DNA from: Pacificoceanicola sp048553275
GTDB lineage: Bacteria > Pseudomonadota > Alphaproteobacteria > Rhodobacterales > Rhodobacteraceae
Direction of reading: 5' to 3'
Length of the DNA: 64,000 bases
Assembly (NCBI RefSeq): GCF_048553275.1
Contig: NZ_JBLZMW010000003.1
Coordinates: forward strand, 1-64,000
A program made the translations under genes and the position numbers. The stretch's first letter is position 1. Every line of letters begins with the position of its first letter. Positions 36,337 to 44,042 of the stretch are shown here, one piece after another. The notes beneath the pieces are model-generated. The model did not search any database, was not told the origin of the DNA, and saw only the letters and a list, made by a program, of their open reading frames with translations.

Positions 36337-36693
36337 TTATTGGCAGGCGAACAGTTCGGTTCCGTCCGTCTCCGGCTCACGCGAAAGGATGAAACTGTCC
36401 CGATCCGTGGTATAGATGAAATAAGTCTCATCCCACGTCTCGCCCTCGCCGCTGCACTTCGTGTTCAGCATCACAGCCCCCGCGCCGAGGCTTTGATAAT
36501 CATGCAACGCGCAGCGGCTTTCCCAGAATTCGAGGCGGTCGCTGGGGTAAAAAATCGCCACGTCGTCGCTTTGCGTGCCCTGCCCCGTCACCCGGGCACA
36601 GCCGGAGGCATTGCCATAGGCCTCTTGCGCCTGCACCGCCCCGCCCGTCATCAGAAGGGCCATGCTCAGGCCCAGAATGTTGTGTGCTCTCAT
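36337..36693 (-). CDS. secreted protein of unknown function
   Basis: The 118-residue product has a signal peptide (MRAHNILGLSMALLMTGGAVQAQ) and four cysteines in the mature part (in SGCARV, SRCALH, NTKCSG and LFACQ), which could form two disulfides. I do not recognise the family. It sits between the dihydropyrimidinase and the ABC ATPase gene in the same direction, so it is probably expressed with them. A periplasmic accessory role is possible, but nothing in the sequence demonstrates it. Confidence 0.7.
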   Translation of the reverse strand: MRAHNILGLSMALLMTGGAVQAQEAYGNASGCARVTGQGTQSDDVAIFYPSDRLEFWESRCALHDYQSLGAGAVMLNTKCSGEGETWDETYFIYTTDRDSFILSREPETDGTELFACQ

Positions 36694-36713
36694 GCTTGTG
36701 CTTTCATAGGTTT

Positions 36714-36737
36714 GAGGCAGGCGCGTCAGCCTGCCTC
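36714..36737. terminator. hairpin between the dihydropyrimidinase and secreted-protein genes
   Basis: GAGGCAGGC (36714-36722) pairs with GCCTGCCTC (36729-36737) around six bases. T-rich sequence follows only on the + side. For the - strand operon it may be a partial terminator or an RNA-processing or stability element that lowers expression of the downstream genes. Confidence 0.45.
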
Positions 36738-36747
36738 TTTTCTTTGA

Positions 36748-38202
36748 TCAAACGCCCGTTACGGGGATGCCCGAGCGCTCAACGGGACGCGGCGCGGTGA
36801 GCTCCTTCCATGTCGACAGCGCCTTGTTCGTGGCCGTGTTCGGCGCGCGTTTGACAAACTCGCCGTGGCCTTCCTTGGAGCGCAGCTCGCCGTCGTGCAC
36901 GGCGACATGCCCGCGCGTCAGGGTAAAGCGCGGCAGACCCTTGACCTCCTTGCCCTCGAACACGTTGTAGTCGATCGCGCTGACCTGTTTGTCGGCGGTG
37001 ATCGTCTTGGTCTTTTCCGGGTCCCAGACCACGATATCGGCATCCGCGCCGGGCAGGATCGCGCCCTTTTTCGGGTAACAATTCAGGATCTTGGCGATGT
37101 TCGTTGATGTGACCGCCACGAACTCTTCCGGTGTCAGACGCCCTGTGCCCACGCCATAGGTCCAGAGCATCGGCATGCGATCCTCAAGCCCGCCGGTGCC
37201 GTTCGGAATCTTGGTGAAATCGCCCACGCCATAGCGCTTTTGATCAGTGGTGAAGGCGCAGTGATCCGTGGCCACGACCGAAAGAGAGCCGCTTTGCAGG
37301 CCCGCCCACAGGCTGTCCTGATGCTGCTTGTTGCGGAAGGGGGGCGACATGACGCGGCGCGCGGCGTGGTCCCAATCGGGATTGAAATACTCGCTCTCGT
37401 CGAGCGTCAGGTGCTGGATCAGCGGCTCGCCCCAGACGCGCTTGCCTTGTTGGCGGGCGCGGCGGATGGCCTCGTGGGACTCCTCGCACGACGTATGCAC
37501 GACATACAGCGGCACCCCCGCCATATCCGCGATCATGATGGCGCGGTTGGTCGCCTCGCCCTCGACCTGCGGCGGGCGGGAGTAAGCATGCGCCTCCGGG
37601 CCGGTGTTGCCCGCAGCGAGCAGCTTGGCGGAGAGCTCGGCCACCACGTCGCCATTCTCCGCATGGACCATGGCGATGCCGCCAAGTTCCGCGAGACGGT
37701 TAAAGGAGGCGTAAAGCTCATCGTCATTCACCATCAAGGCGCCCTTGTAGGCCATGAAGTGCTTGAAGGTGTTGATGCCGCGCTCCTTGACCACGGTTTC
37801 CATCTCGTTGAACACCTGCTCGCTCCACCATGTCACCGCCATGTGGAAGGAGTAATCGCAATGGGCGCGGGTCGATTTGTTGTCCCACATCTTGAGCGCA
37901 TCGAGCAGCCCCTGCCCCGGGCTCGGCAGCGCAAAGTCGACCACCATGGTCGTCCCGCCCGCCAGCGCCGCCTGCGTGCCACTGTCAAAATCGTCCGTGG
38001 AATAGGTGCCCATGAAAGGCATCTCCAGATGCGTATGCGGGTCGATCCCGCCCGGCATGACATAGCACCCGGTGGCGTCGAGCGTCTCATCGCCCTTGAG
38101 GTCCATGCCGATCTCGATGATCTGACCACCCTCGATCATGACGTCCGCCTTGTAGGTGCGGTCATGGGTGACGATGGTTCCGTTCTTGATGACTGTGGTC
38201 AT
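36748..38202 (-). CDS. hydA: dihydropyrimidinase
   Basis: This 484-residue cyclic amidohydrolase hydrolyses 5,6-dihydrouracil or dihydrothymine to the N-carbamoyl-beta-amino acid. Metal-binding GGIDPHTHLEMPF (about residue 53), the carboxylated lysine in the FKHFMAYKGALM stretch (about 150) and the later histidines are visible. The ATG at 38202 (MTTVIKNG) follows AGGGAAG. It lies in the RutR-box-controlled unit with the amidohydrolase and ABC importer, and the region also holds PreA/PreT, completing reductive pyrimidine degradation. Confidence 0.94.
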   Translation of the reverse strand: MTTVIKNGTIVTHDRTYKADVMIEGGQIIEIGMDLKGDETLDATGCYVMPGGIDPHTHLEMPFMGTYSTDDFDSGTQAALAGGTTMVVDFALPSPGQGLLDALKMWDNKSTRAHCDYSFHMAVTWWSEQVFNEMETVVKERGINTFKHFMAYKGALMVNDDELYASFNRLAELGGIAMVHAENGDVVAELSAKLLAAGNTGPEAHAYSRPPQVEGEATNRAIMIADMAGVPLYVVHTSCEESHEAIRRARQQGKRVWGEPLIQHLTLDESEYFNPDWDHAARRVMSPPFRNKQHQDSLWAGLQSGSLSVVATDHCAFTTDQKRYGVGDFTKIPNGTGGLEDRMPMLWTYGVGTGRLTPEEFVAVTSTNIAKILNCYPKKGAILPGADADIVVWDPEKTKTITADKQVSAIDYNVFEGKEVKGLPRFTLTRGHVAVHDGELRSKEGHGEFVKRAPNTATNKALSTWKELTAPRPVERSGIPVTGV

Positions 38203-38237
38203 TTGATCTTCCCTGTTCTTGTGCAGTGCTGCGGCGT

Positions 38238-38591
38238 TCAAAAAACGGCGGCCTGCATATTGGTGAATGTCTTTGAATCCGTGGTAGCCATGAGCCTACG
38301 CCCATCCTTGAACTTCGCAACGAACGTCACGTCCTTGCCGCGACCGCCCATGAGCGCACCGGCCAGAAATCCAACGGGACCCAGAGCAAGCGCGCCCACC
38401 GCGCCCCAGCCAACGGTGCCACCAAGCCGCTTGACGGATTCTTCCGTGGCAATCTCAAGCTCCGCTAGTTGCTTGAACGAAATACGCTCCCCGATGAGCA
38501 TATGTTGCTCGGACCTTAAGGAAAAGGCTCCGAAAGCGATGGCTTCCTGACCTTTCAGGAAATCGCCCGCGTGGATCTTGAGCTTGGCCAT
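38238..38591 (-). CDS. hypothetical protein with glycine-rich hydrophobic segment
   Basis: The 117-residue product has a glycine/alanine-rich hydrophobic stretch (GGTVGWGAVGALALGPVGFL, about 57-76) resembling a glycine zipper, flanked by basic and polar parts (VTFVAKFKDGRRLMATTDSKTF). No family is recognised. It sits three bases after the amidohydrolase stop and 35 bases before the dihydropyrimidinase start, so it is in the middle of the operon. Possible membrane association is an inference. Confidence 0.7.
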   Translation of the reverse strand: MAKLKIHAGDFLKGQEAIAFGAFSLRSEQHMLIGERISFKQLAELEIATEESVKRLGGTVGWGAVGALALGPVGFLAGALMGGRGKDVTFVAKFKDGRRLMATTDSKTFTNMQAAVF

Positions 38592-38594
38592 ATG

Positions 38595-39842
38595 TTACAC
38601 GACCACCCCCGCCGTCTCGACAACCGCGTGGAAGAGCACGTCCGTTCCGGCCGCCGCCCAGTCCTTGCTGATTTCTTCCGCCTCGTTGTGCGACAGACCG
38701 TCCACGCAGGGGCACATGATCATCGCCGTCGGCGCGACCTGATTGATCCAGCAGGCATCGTGTCCGGCGCCGGAGATGATGTTCATATGGCTGTAGCCGA
38801 GTTTTTCCGCCGCATTACGCACCGCCGTCACGCAGCCTTCGTCAAAGGTCACTGGGTCAAACCCGCCAACCTTCTCGAATTCCACCTCCAAGCCCATCTC
38901 GTCGCAGATCCCCTGCGCCTCCGCCCGCAAACGCGCTTCCATGTCCTGAATGACGCTCAGGTCGGGGGACCGGAAATCCACCGTAAACACAACCTTGCCC
39001 GGGATCACGTTGCGCGAGTTGGGGTAGACGTCGATATGCCCCGCCGCGCCGACCGCGTGGGGTTTGTGAGACCATGCGATCGCGTCGACCTTGTCCAGAA
39101 TGCGCGCCATGCCAAGCCCGGCGTTCTTGCGCATCGGCATCGGCGTCGAGCCGGTATGCGCGTCCTTGCCCGTCACGGTGACTTGCGTCCACGACAGGCC
39201 CTGCCCGTGGGTGACAACGCCAATATCCTTGCCTTCCGCTTCCAGAATCGGCCCCTGCTCGATGTGCAATTCGAACATGGCGTGCATCTTGCGCGCGCCG
39301 ACCTCTTCCTCGCCCTTCCAGCCGATCCGCTCCAGCTCATCGCCAAATTTCAGCCCTTCGGCATCGACCCGGTCATAGGCCCAATCCTGCGTGTGCACCC
39401 CGGCAAAGACGCCGGAGGACAGCATCGCGGGGGCGTAGCGCGTGCCTTCCTCGTTGGTCCAGTTGACCACCACAATCGGATGCTTTGTCTTGATGCCATG
39501 CTCATGCAGGCTGCGCAGCACCTCAAGCCCGCCGAGCACGCCGAGCACCCCGTCATACTTGCCGCCCGTCGGCTGGGTATCCAAATGCGAGCCCACATAG
39601 ACCGGCAGCGCCTCGGGGTCCGTGCCTTCGTACCGGGCGAACATGTTGCCCATCTGGTCGAGCCCCATGGTGCAGCCCACCGCCTCGCACCAGGATTGAA
39701 ACAGCGCCCGGCCTTCGGCATCCGCGTCGGTCAGGGTCTGGCGGTTGTTGCCTCCCGCGACGCCGGGGCCGATCTTGGCCATCTCCATCAGACTGTCCCA
39801 AAGGCGATCGCCATTGATGCGGATGTTGCTCAGAGGTGCCAT
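38595..39842 (-). CDS. Zn-dependent N-carbamoyl-beta-alanine / allantoate amidohydrolase-type hydrolase
   Basis: This 415-residue M20-type hydrolase (AllC/HyuC/beta-ureidopropionase class) has GSHLDTQPTGGKYDG (about residue 83) and NEEGTRY (about 128), holding the metal ligands, and a late HDACWINQVAPTAM stretch. It should hydrolyse N-carbamoyl-beta-alanine to beta-alanine, ammonia and CO2, the step after dihydropyrimidinase. GAGGAA precedes the ATG at 39842. It is the promoter-proximal gene, divergent from a RutR-like regulator, with a RutR-like box 66-81 bases upstream. Confidence 0.9.
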   Translation of the reverse strand: MAPLSNIRINGDRLWDSLMEMAKIGPGVAGGNNRQTLTDADAEGRALFQSWCEAVGCTMGLDQMGNMFARYEGTDPEALPVYVGSHLDTQPTGGKYDGVLGVLGGLEVLRSLHEHGIKTKHPIVVVNWTNEEGTRYAPAMLSSGVFAGVHTQDWAYDRVDAEGLKFGDELERIGWKGEEEVGARKMHAMFELHIEQGPILEAEGKDIGVVTHGQGLSWTQVTVTGKDAHTGSTPMPMRKNAGLGMARILDKVDAIAWSHKPHAVGAAGHIDVYPNSRNVIPGKVVFTVDFRSPDLSVIQDMEARLRAEAQGICDEMGLEVEFEKVGGFDPVTFDEGCVTAVRNAAEKLGYSHMNIISGAGHDACWINQVAPTAMIMCPCVDGLSHNEAEEISKDWAAAGTDVLFHAVVETAGVVV

Positions 39843-39907
39843 TTCATTCCTCGTTGTGTTAGTGCGTGATCGCCGTGATCCGGCCTGTGGCTTGCCTCGG
39901 CAGAATC

Positions 39908-39923
39908 CTGACCATATGGTCAA
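39908..39923. promoter_or_regulatory. RutR-type operator between the amidohydrolase and rutR-like genes
   Basis: CTGACCATATGGTCAA matches the E. coli RutR consensus TTGACCAnnTGGTCAA at all but one defined position, with a perfect 14-base core palindrome. It lies in the divergent promoter region next to a TetR-family gene of the RutR type, so repression relieved by uracil or thymine is likely. Confidence 0.85.
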
Positions 39924-40044
39924 ATATCAAGGCGCGGTGTCGCTCCGGTCAAGGAATTAATTCCGCGCCGCGCACCCAGCGTGCAAAGCGCCTTAAAAAC
40001 AGGCGTTCTAAAGATTTGACACTGTGCGAAAAGGGGTTTTGCGC

Positions 40045-40683
40045 GTGAACTTTTCCAGCAAGTCCGGCCTGGAGCCGGGGGGAAAGACCCGAATCCAGCG
40101 CCAGAAGCGCAGCGAGATTTTCGAAGCAGCACTGGATGTGTTCTCCGAAGCAGGGCTGCGCGGAGCAACCCTCGACCAGATCGCCACGCGCGCCGGGCTG
40201 TCAAAGCCGAACGTGGTGTATTATTTCGACAGCAAGGAAGCGATCTACCGCGATCTGCTGGAGGCGCTGCTGGATATCTGGATCGATCCGCTGAGACAGA
40301 TTTCCCCGGAGGGTGAACCTGTCGCCGAGATCCTGGCCTACGTGCATCGCAAGCTGGCCATGTCGAAGGACATGCCGCGCGAAAGCCGCCTCTTCGCAAC
40401 GGAGATGATCCAGAACGCACCGCGCATTTCCGAGGTGCTCCAAGGGGATCTCAAGGCATTGGTGGATGAAAAGGCTGCGCTGATCGAGGGATGGATTGCC
40501 GATGGCCGCGTCGCCCCGCTCGACGCGCGGCATCTGATTTTTTCGATCTGGGCCACGACCCAGCATTACGCGGACTTCGACGTGCAGGTGCGCGGCGTGC
40601 TCGGGCCAGCGCATGAGGCCAGCCGGTTCGACGAGGCACATGCCTTTCTGACAACGCTTTATACGCGAATGCTGACACCCTGA
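40045..40683 (+). CDS. TetR-family regulator, RutR-like
   Basis: This 212-residue DNA-binding protein has the TetR helix-turn-helix GATLDQIATRAGLSKPNVVYYF and an RutR-type ligand domain (EAIYRDLLEALLDIWIDPLR). I choose the GTG at 40045, with AAAGGGG upstream; a GTG at 40024 is an alternative. RutR senses uracil/thymine and controls pyrimidine use. A near-perfect RutR box in the shared intergenic region supports the assignment, and divergence from the amidohydrolase gene fits local control and autoregulation. Confidence 0.85.
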   Translation: MNFSSKSGLEPGGKTRIQRQKRSEIFEAALDVFSEAGLRGATLDQIATRAGLSKPNVVYYFDSKEAIYRDLLEALLDIWIDPLRQISPEGEPVAEILAYVHRKLAMSKDMPRESRLFATEMIQNAPRISEVLQGDLKALVDEKAALIEGWIADGRVAPLDARHLIFSIWATTQHYADFDVQVRGVLGPAHEASRFDEAHAFLTTLYTRMLTP

Positions 40684-40747
40684 CTTGCGCAGGCCGCGTG
40701 GCGGGGGGTAGCGTTGCCGGGATCTCCCCTGTTGCGACGGATTGCCC

Positions 40748-42649
40748 ATGCTGCGCCTTGCCCTGTTCCTTGCCTTTTTGGCCGTCCCGGCCCACGCCGA
40801 GGAGGACCCGCTTGCGGCCTGGGGGCTGAGCGAAAGCACCGGCGCCGCGGCGGGCTATGTCGCCGACAGCGCCTGTGCGGAGTGCCACGCGGACAAGGCC
40901 GAAACCTATGCGGACATGGGAATGGCCAAGAGCTTTCAGGCCGCCAGCGGCGCCGATGTCATCGAGGATTTCAGCGCCTTGCCGTTTTTCCATGCGCCGT
41001 CTCAGCGCTGGTACGATGTGCGGCTCGACAACGGCGATTACATCTTTCGCCGCTGGCGGATCGCCCCCGACGGCACAGAGGTCGACGTCTGGGAGCGCAA
41101 GGCCGACTGGATCGTCGGGTCCGGACACCATGTCCGAACCTTCCTGTTCCAGACCACCGACGGCGCCCTGTTTCAGATCCCGCTGGCTTGGTACACGCAG
41201 GGCGGGTATTGGGAGATGAACCCCGGATTTGAACATGCCGACCACCAAGGCGTGAACCGGGATGTCGTCCGGCGCTGCATGGCCTGTCACAATGCCCTAC
41301 CCGAGGTGCCCGAAGGCAGCGATGCGGCAGGTCAGCCCGAGGTCTTTCCGCACGAATTGCCGGAGGGTCTCGGCTGTCAGCGCTGTCATGGCCCGGGGGC
41401 CGAGCACGTGCGCGCGGCCTTGTCGGGGGCCGAGGTGGAGACCGTGCGGGCAGAGATCGTCCAGCCCGGCAAGCTGCCAAAGGACCGGCTCTATTCCATC
41501 TGCTACGGTTGCCACATGCAGCCGACCGTAGCGATCAACGCGCCGCTGCGCGGCGGGCGCGGCATCTATTCCTTCCGCCCCGGTCAGGACGTGAACGACT
41601 ATCTGACCCATATCGACATCATCGACGCAAATCGCCCGAAAGCCGATCGCTTCGAGATCAACTTTCACCCCTATCGCATGGAACAAAGCGCCTGCTTTCA
41701 GCAATCACAAGGAGAGCTGGGCTGCCTCACCTGCCATAATCCGCATGTGAAGATCAAACCCGCCGAACGGGCTGCGCACTATCGCCAGGCCTGTCTGAGC
41801 TGTCACGAAACCGATGATCAGGCGCTGCCGGTCATGGCGTCCGGCGTGCATCCGCAAATCGAGGCAGAGGCCGATTGCACCACCTGCCATATGCCCGAAC
41901 GGCGCACGCAGGATGTGATCCATGTGACCATGACGGACCATCGCATCCAGCGCGACCCCGGCGATCTCGGCGCGCTGACCGCAATGATCCCCAAGGTGCC
42001 GGCCGAGGTGATCTCTCTCGGGCTCTTGCGGGACGGCTCGCTGAGCGAGACCGAGACAGTGATCCAGAACCGGCTCGCCATTCTGTCCGGCACCGGGCGG
42101 CAGGCGGATTATGCGGTGGACGCGCTTGAAGCGGCGTTGAAGGCCAGCGACTGGCCCCATGCGGATGCCTGGCTGGAACTGGCCAAGGCGCAGATGGCAC
42201 TGGAGCGCTATCCGGCGGCGTTGTCCTCTGTTCGGGAGGTCCTCGCCCGCAATCCCGGCAACCCCGAAGCGCTGAACATCCGGGCGGTGGCCTTTCAGCG
42301 CCTCGACCTGCAGGAGCCGTCCCTCAGTGTATTTGACGAGGCCCTGCGCGCGACGCCCGACAACATCAAGCTGCTTTTCAACAAAGCGGTGGTCCTCGCC
42401 CGCGCCGACCGCTTTGATGAGGCACGTCCTCTGGTGCAGAAGATCATTGCGCTGCGCGAGAACCACTGGCCCGCCTACCGGCTGCTTGCCCAGATCGAGA
42501 GCGCCGAGGGCGCCAGCGGCGCCGCCATCGAAGCCTACCTGCAAACGCTGGCGATCAAGCCCGATGCCCCGGCGACGCGCGCCCCGATGATCGAGCTTCT
42601 GAAACAGAACGGGCGCGCAGGGGAGGCCGCGCGCCACGTGGTGCCCTGA
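40748..42649 (+). CDS. heptaheme c-type cytochrome with C-terminal TPR domain
   Basis: This periplasmic protein of 633 residues has a signal peptide (MLRLALFLAFLAVPAHAEE). Seven CxxCH motifs are readable (CAECH, CMACH, CQRCH, CYGCH, CLTCH, CLSCH, CTTCH) in the first 390 residues. The C-terminal 200 residues hold TPR-like helix pairs (AWLELAKAQMALERYPAALS, ALNIRAVAFQRLD, LLFNKAVVLARAD). Such cytochrome-TPR fusions are known but poorly characterised. The start is the ATG at 40748, with a TTG six bases upstream. It lies between rutR-like and preA genes, with no obvious partner. Confidence 0.85.
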   Translation: MLRLALFLAFLAVPAHAEEDPLAAWGLSESTGAAAGYVADSACAECHADKAETYADMGMAKSFQAASGADVIEDFSALPFFHAPSQRWYDVRLDNGDYIFRRWRIAPDGTEVDVWERKADWIVGSGHHVRTFLFQTTDGALFQIPLAWYTQGGYWEMNPGFEHADHQGVNRDVVRRCMACHNALPEVPEGSDAAGQPEVFPHELPEGLGCQRCHGPGAEHVRAALSGAEVETVRAEIVQPGKLPKDRLYSICYGCHMQPTVAINAPLRGGRGIYSFRPGQDVNDYLTHIDIIDANRPKADRFEINFHPYRMEQSACFQQSQGELGCLTCHNPHVKIKPAERAAHYRQACLSCHETDDQALPVMASGVHPQIEAEADCTTCHMPERRTQDVIHVTMTDHRIQRDPGDLGALTAMIPKVPAEVISLGLLRDGSLSETETVIQNRLAILSGTGRQADYAVDALEAALKASDWPHADAWLELAKAQMALERYPAALSSVREVLARNPGNPEALNIRAVAFQRLDLQEPSLSVFDEALRATPDNIKLLFNKAVVLARADRFDEARPLVQKIIALRENHWPAYRLLAQIESAEGASGAAIEAYLQTLAIKPDAPATRAPMIELLKQNGRAGEAARHVVP

Positions 42650-42699
42650 GGGCATCCCGCCGGACAAACGCCGACGGGCTGGAGGATAGTTCCCCCGAA

Positions 42700-44004
42700 T
42701 TACTCCGCGGCGGTGGCCGACGGGTTGTTCGGGTGGGTCGTCCAGTTGGCGTAGCTGTCCTCGACCACCTTGCCGGTGCGCTTGTCGATGCTGCCGGGCG
42801 ACAGGGTCTCCATGGTGATGCAGTTTTCCACCGGGCAGACGTTCACACACAGGTTGCAGGCCACGCATTCGTCGTCCTGCACCTCGAAGACGCGGTCCGG
42901 CGACATGCTGATCGCCTGATGCGAGGTGTCTTCGCAGGCGGCATAGCAGCGCCCGCATTTGATGCAGGCATCCTGGTCAATGCGCGCCTTGGTGATGTGG
43001 TTCAGGTTGAGATACTGCCAGTCGGTCACATTCGGCACCGCCATCCCGACGAACTGCTTCGTTTCGGTATAGCCCTTCTCGTCCATCCACTGGCTCAAGC
43101 CCGAGATCATCTCCTGCACGACCTTGAACCCATAGGTCATTGCCGCCGTACAGACCTGCACGTTGCCACAGCCCAAGGCCATGAACTCCGCCGCGTCGCG
43201 CCATGTGGTCACGCCGCCGATGCCGCTGATCGGCAGGCCGTGGGTTTCCGGATTGCGGGCAATCTCCGCCACCATGTTCATCGCAATCGGCTTGACCGCC
43301 GGGCCGCAGTAGCCGCCGTGGGTGCCCTTGCCGTCGATCATCGGCTCGGGGGACATGGAATCGAGGTTCACCGAGGTAATCGAGTTGATCGTGTTGATCA
43401 GGCTGACCGCATCCGCGCCGCCGTTCTTCGCCGCTTCCGCCGGACGGCGGATGTCGGTGATGTTGGGCGTCAGCTTCACGATGACGGGCTTGTCATAGTA
43501 TGTCTTGCACCAGCGGGTGACCATTTCGATGTACTCGGGCACCTGCCCCACCGCGCTGCCCATGCCGCGCTCGGCCATGCCATGCGGGCAGCCAAAGTTC
43601 AGCTCGATCCCGTCAGCGCCAGTCTCGGAGACGCGCGGCAGGATGGCTTTCCAAGCGTCTTCCTCGCAAGGGACCATGATCGAGGCAATCAACGCCCGGT
43701 CCGGGTAATCCGCCTTCACCCGCGCCATTTCCTCCAGGTTCACCTCCAGAGGGCGGTCGGTGATCAGCTCGATATTGTTGAGCCCGAGCAGCCGCCGGTC
43801 CGCGCCCCAGATCGCGCCATAGCGCGGGCCGTTGACGTTGACCACCGGCGGGCCTTCCATGCCGAGGGTCTTCCAGACCACCCCGCCCCAGCCCGCCTCG
43901 AAGGCGCGGCGCACGTTGTATTCCTTGTCCGTCGGCGGCGCGGAGGCCAGCCAGAAGGGATTGGGGCTCTTGATGCCCAGAAAGTCAGTTGTGAGATCAG
44001 CCAT
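42700..44004 (-). CDS. preA: NAD-dependent dihydropyrimidine dehydrogenase subunit PreA
   Basis: This 434-residue protein has an FMN-binding TIM barrel (NFGCPHGMAERGMGS near 137-150, then KLTPNITDI) and two C-terminal [4Fe-4S] motifs (CIKCGRCYAAC and CVACNLCVNVCP). It reduces uracil or thymine with NADH, with PreT as partner. The residue aligned with the catalytic cysteine of mammalian DPD appears to be Val152 (GSAVGQ). PreT is upstream in the same direction, 28 bases away. Confidence 0.93.
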   Translation of the reverse strand: MADLTTDFLGIKSPNPFWLASAPPTDKEYNVRRAFEAGWGGVVWKTLGMEGPPVVNVNGPRYGAIWGADRRLLGLNNIELITDRPLEVNLEEMARVKADYPDRALIASIMVPCEEDAWKAILPRVSETGADGIELNFGCPHGMAERGMGSAVGQVPEYIEMVTRWCKTYYDKPVIVKLTPNITDIRRPAEAAKNGGADAVSLINTINSITSVNLDSMSPEPMIDGKGTHGGYCGPAVKPIAMNMVAEIARNPETHGLPISGIGGVTTWRDAAEFMALGCGNVQVCTAAMTYGFKVVQEMISGLSQWMDEKGYTETKQFVGMAVPNVTDWQYLNLNHITKARIDQDACIKCGRCYAACEDTSHQAISMSPDRVFEVQDDECVACNLCVNVCPVENCITMETLSPGSIDKRTGKVVEDSYANWTTHPNNPSATAAE

Positions 44005-44019
44005 TGATCGAAACCTCTC

Positions 44020-44042
44020 GTAGGGCGGGGTTTTACCCCGCC
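44020..44042. repeat. 23-nt palindromic repeat covering the preT stop codon
   Basis: It is identical to the copy at 18661-18683: GTAG, arms GGCGGGG and CCCCGCC, loop TTTTA. On the - strand the loop supplies TAA, which terminates preT, and the arm encodes its last residues. It lies between preT and preA. Confidence 0.85.
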
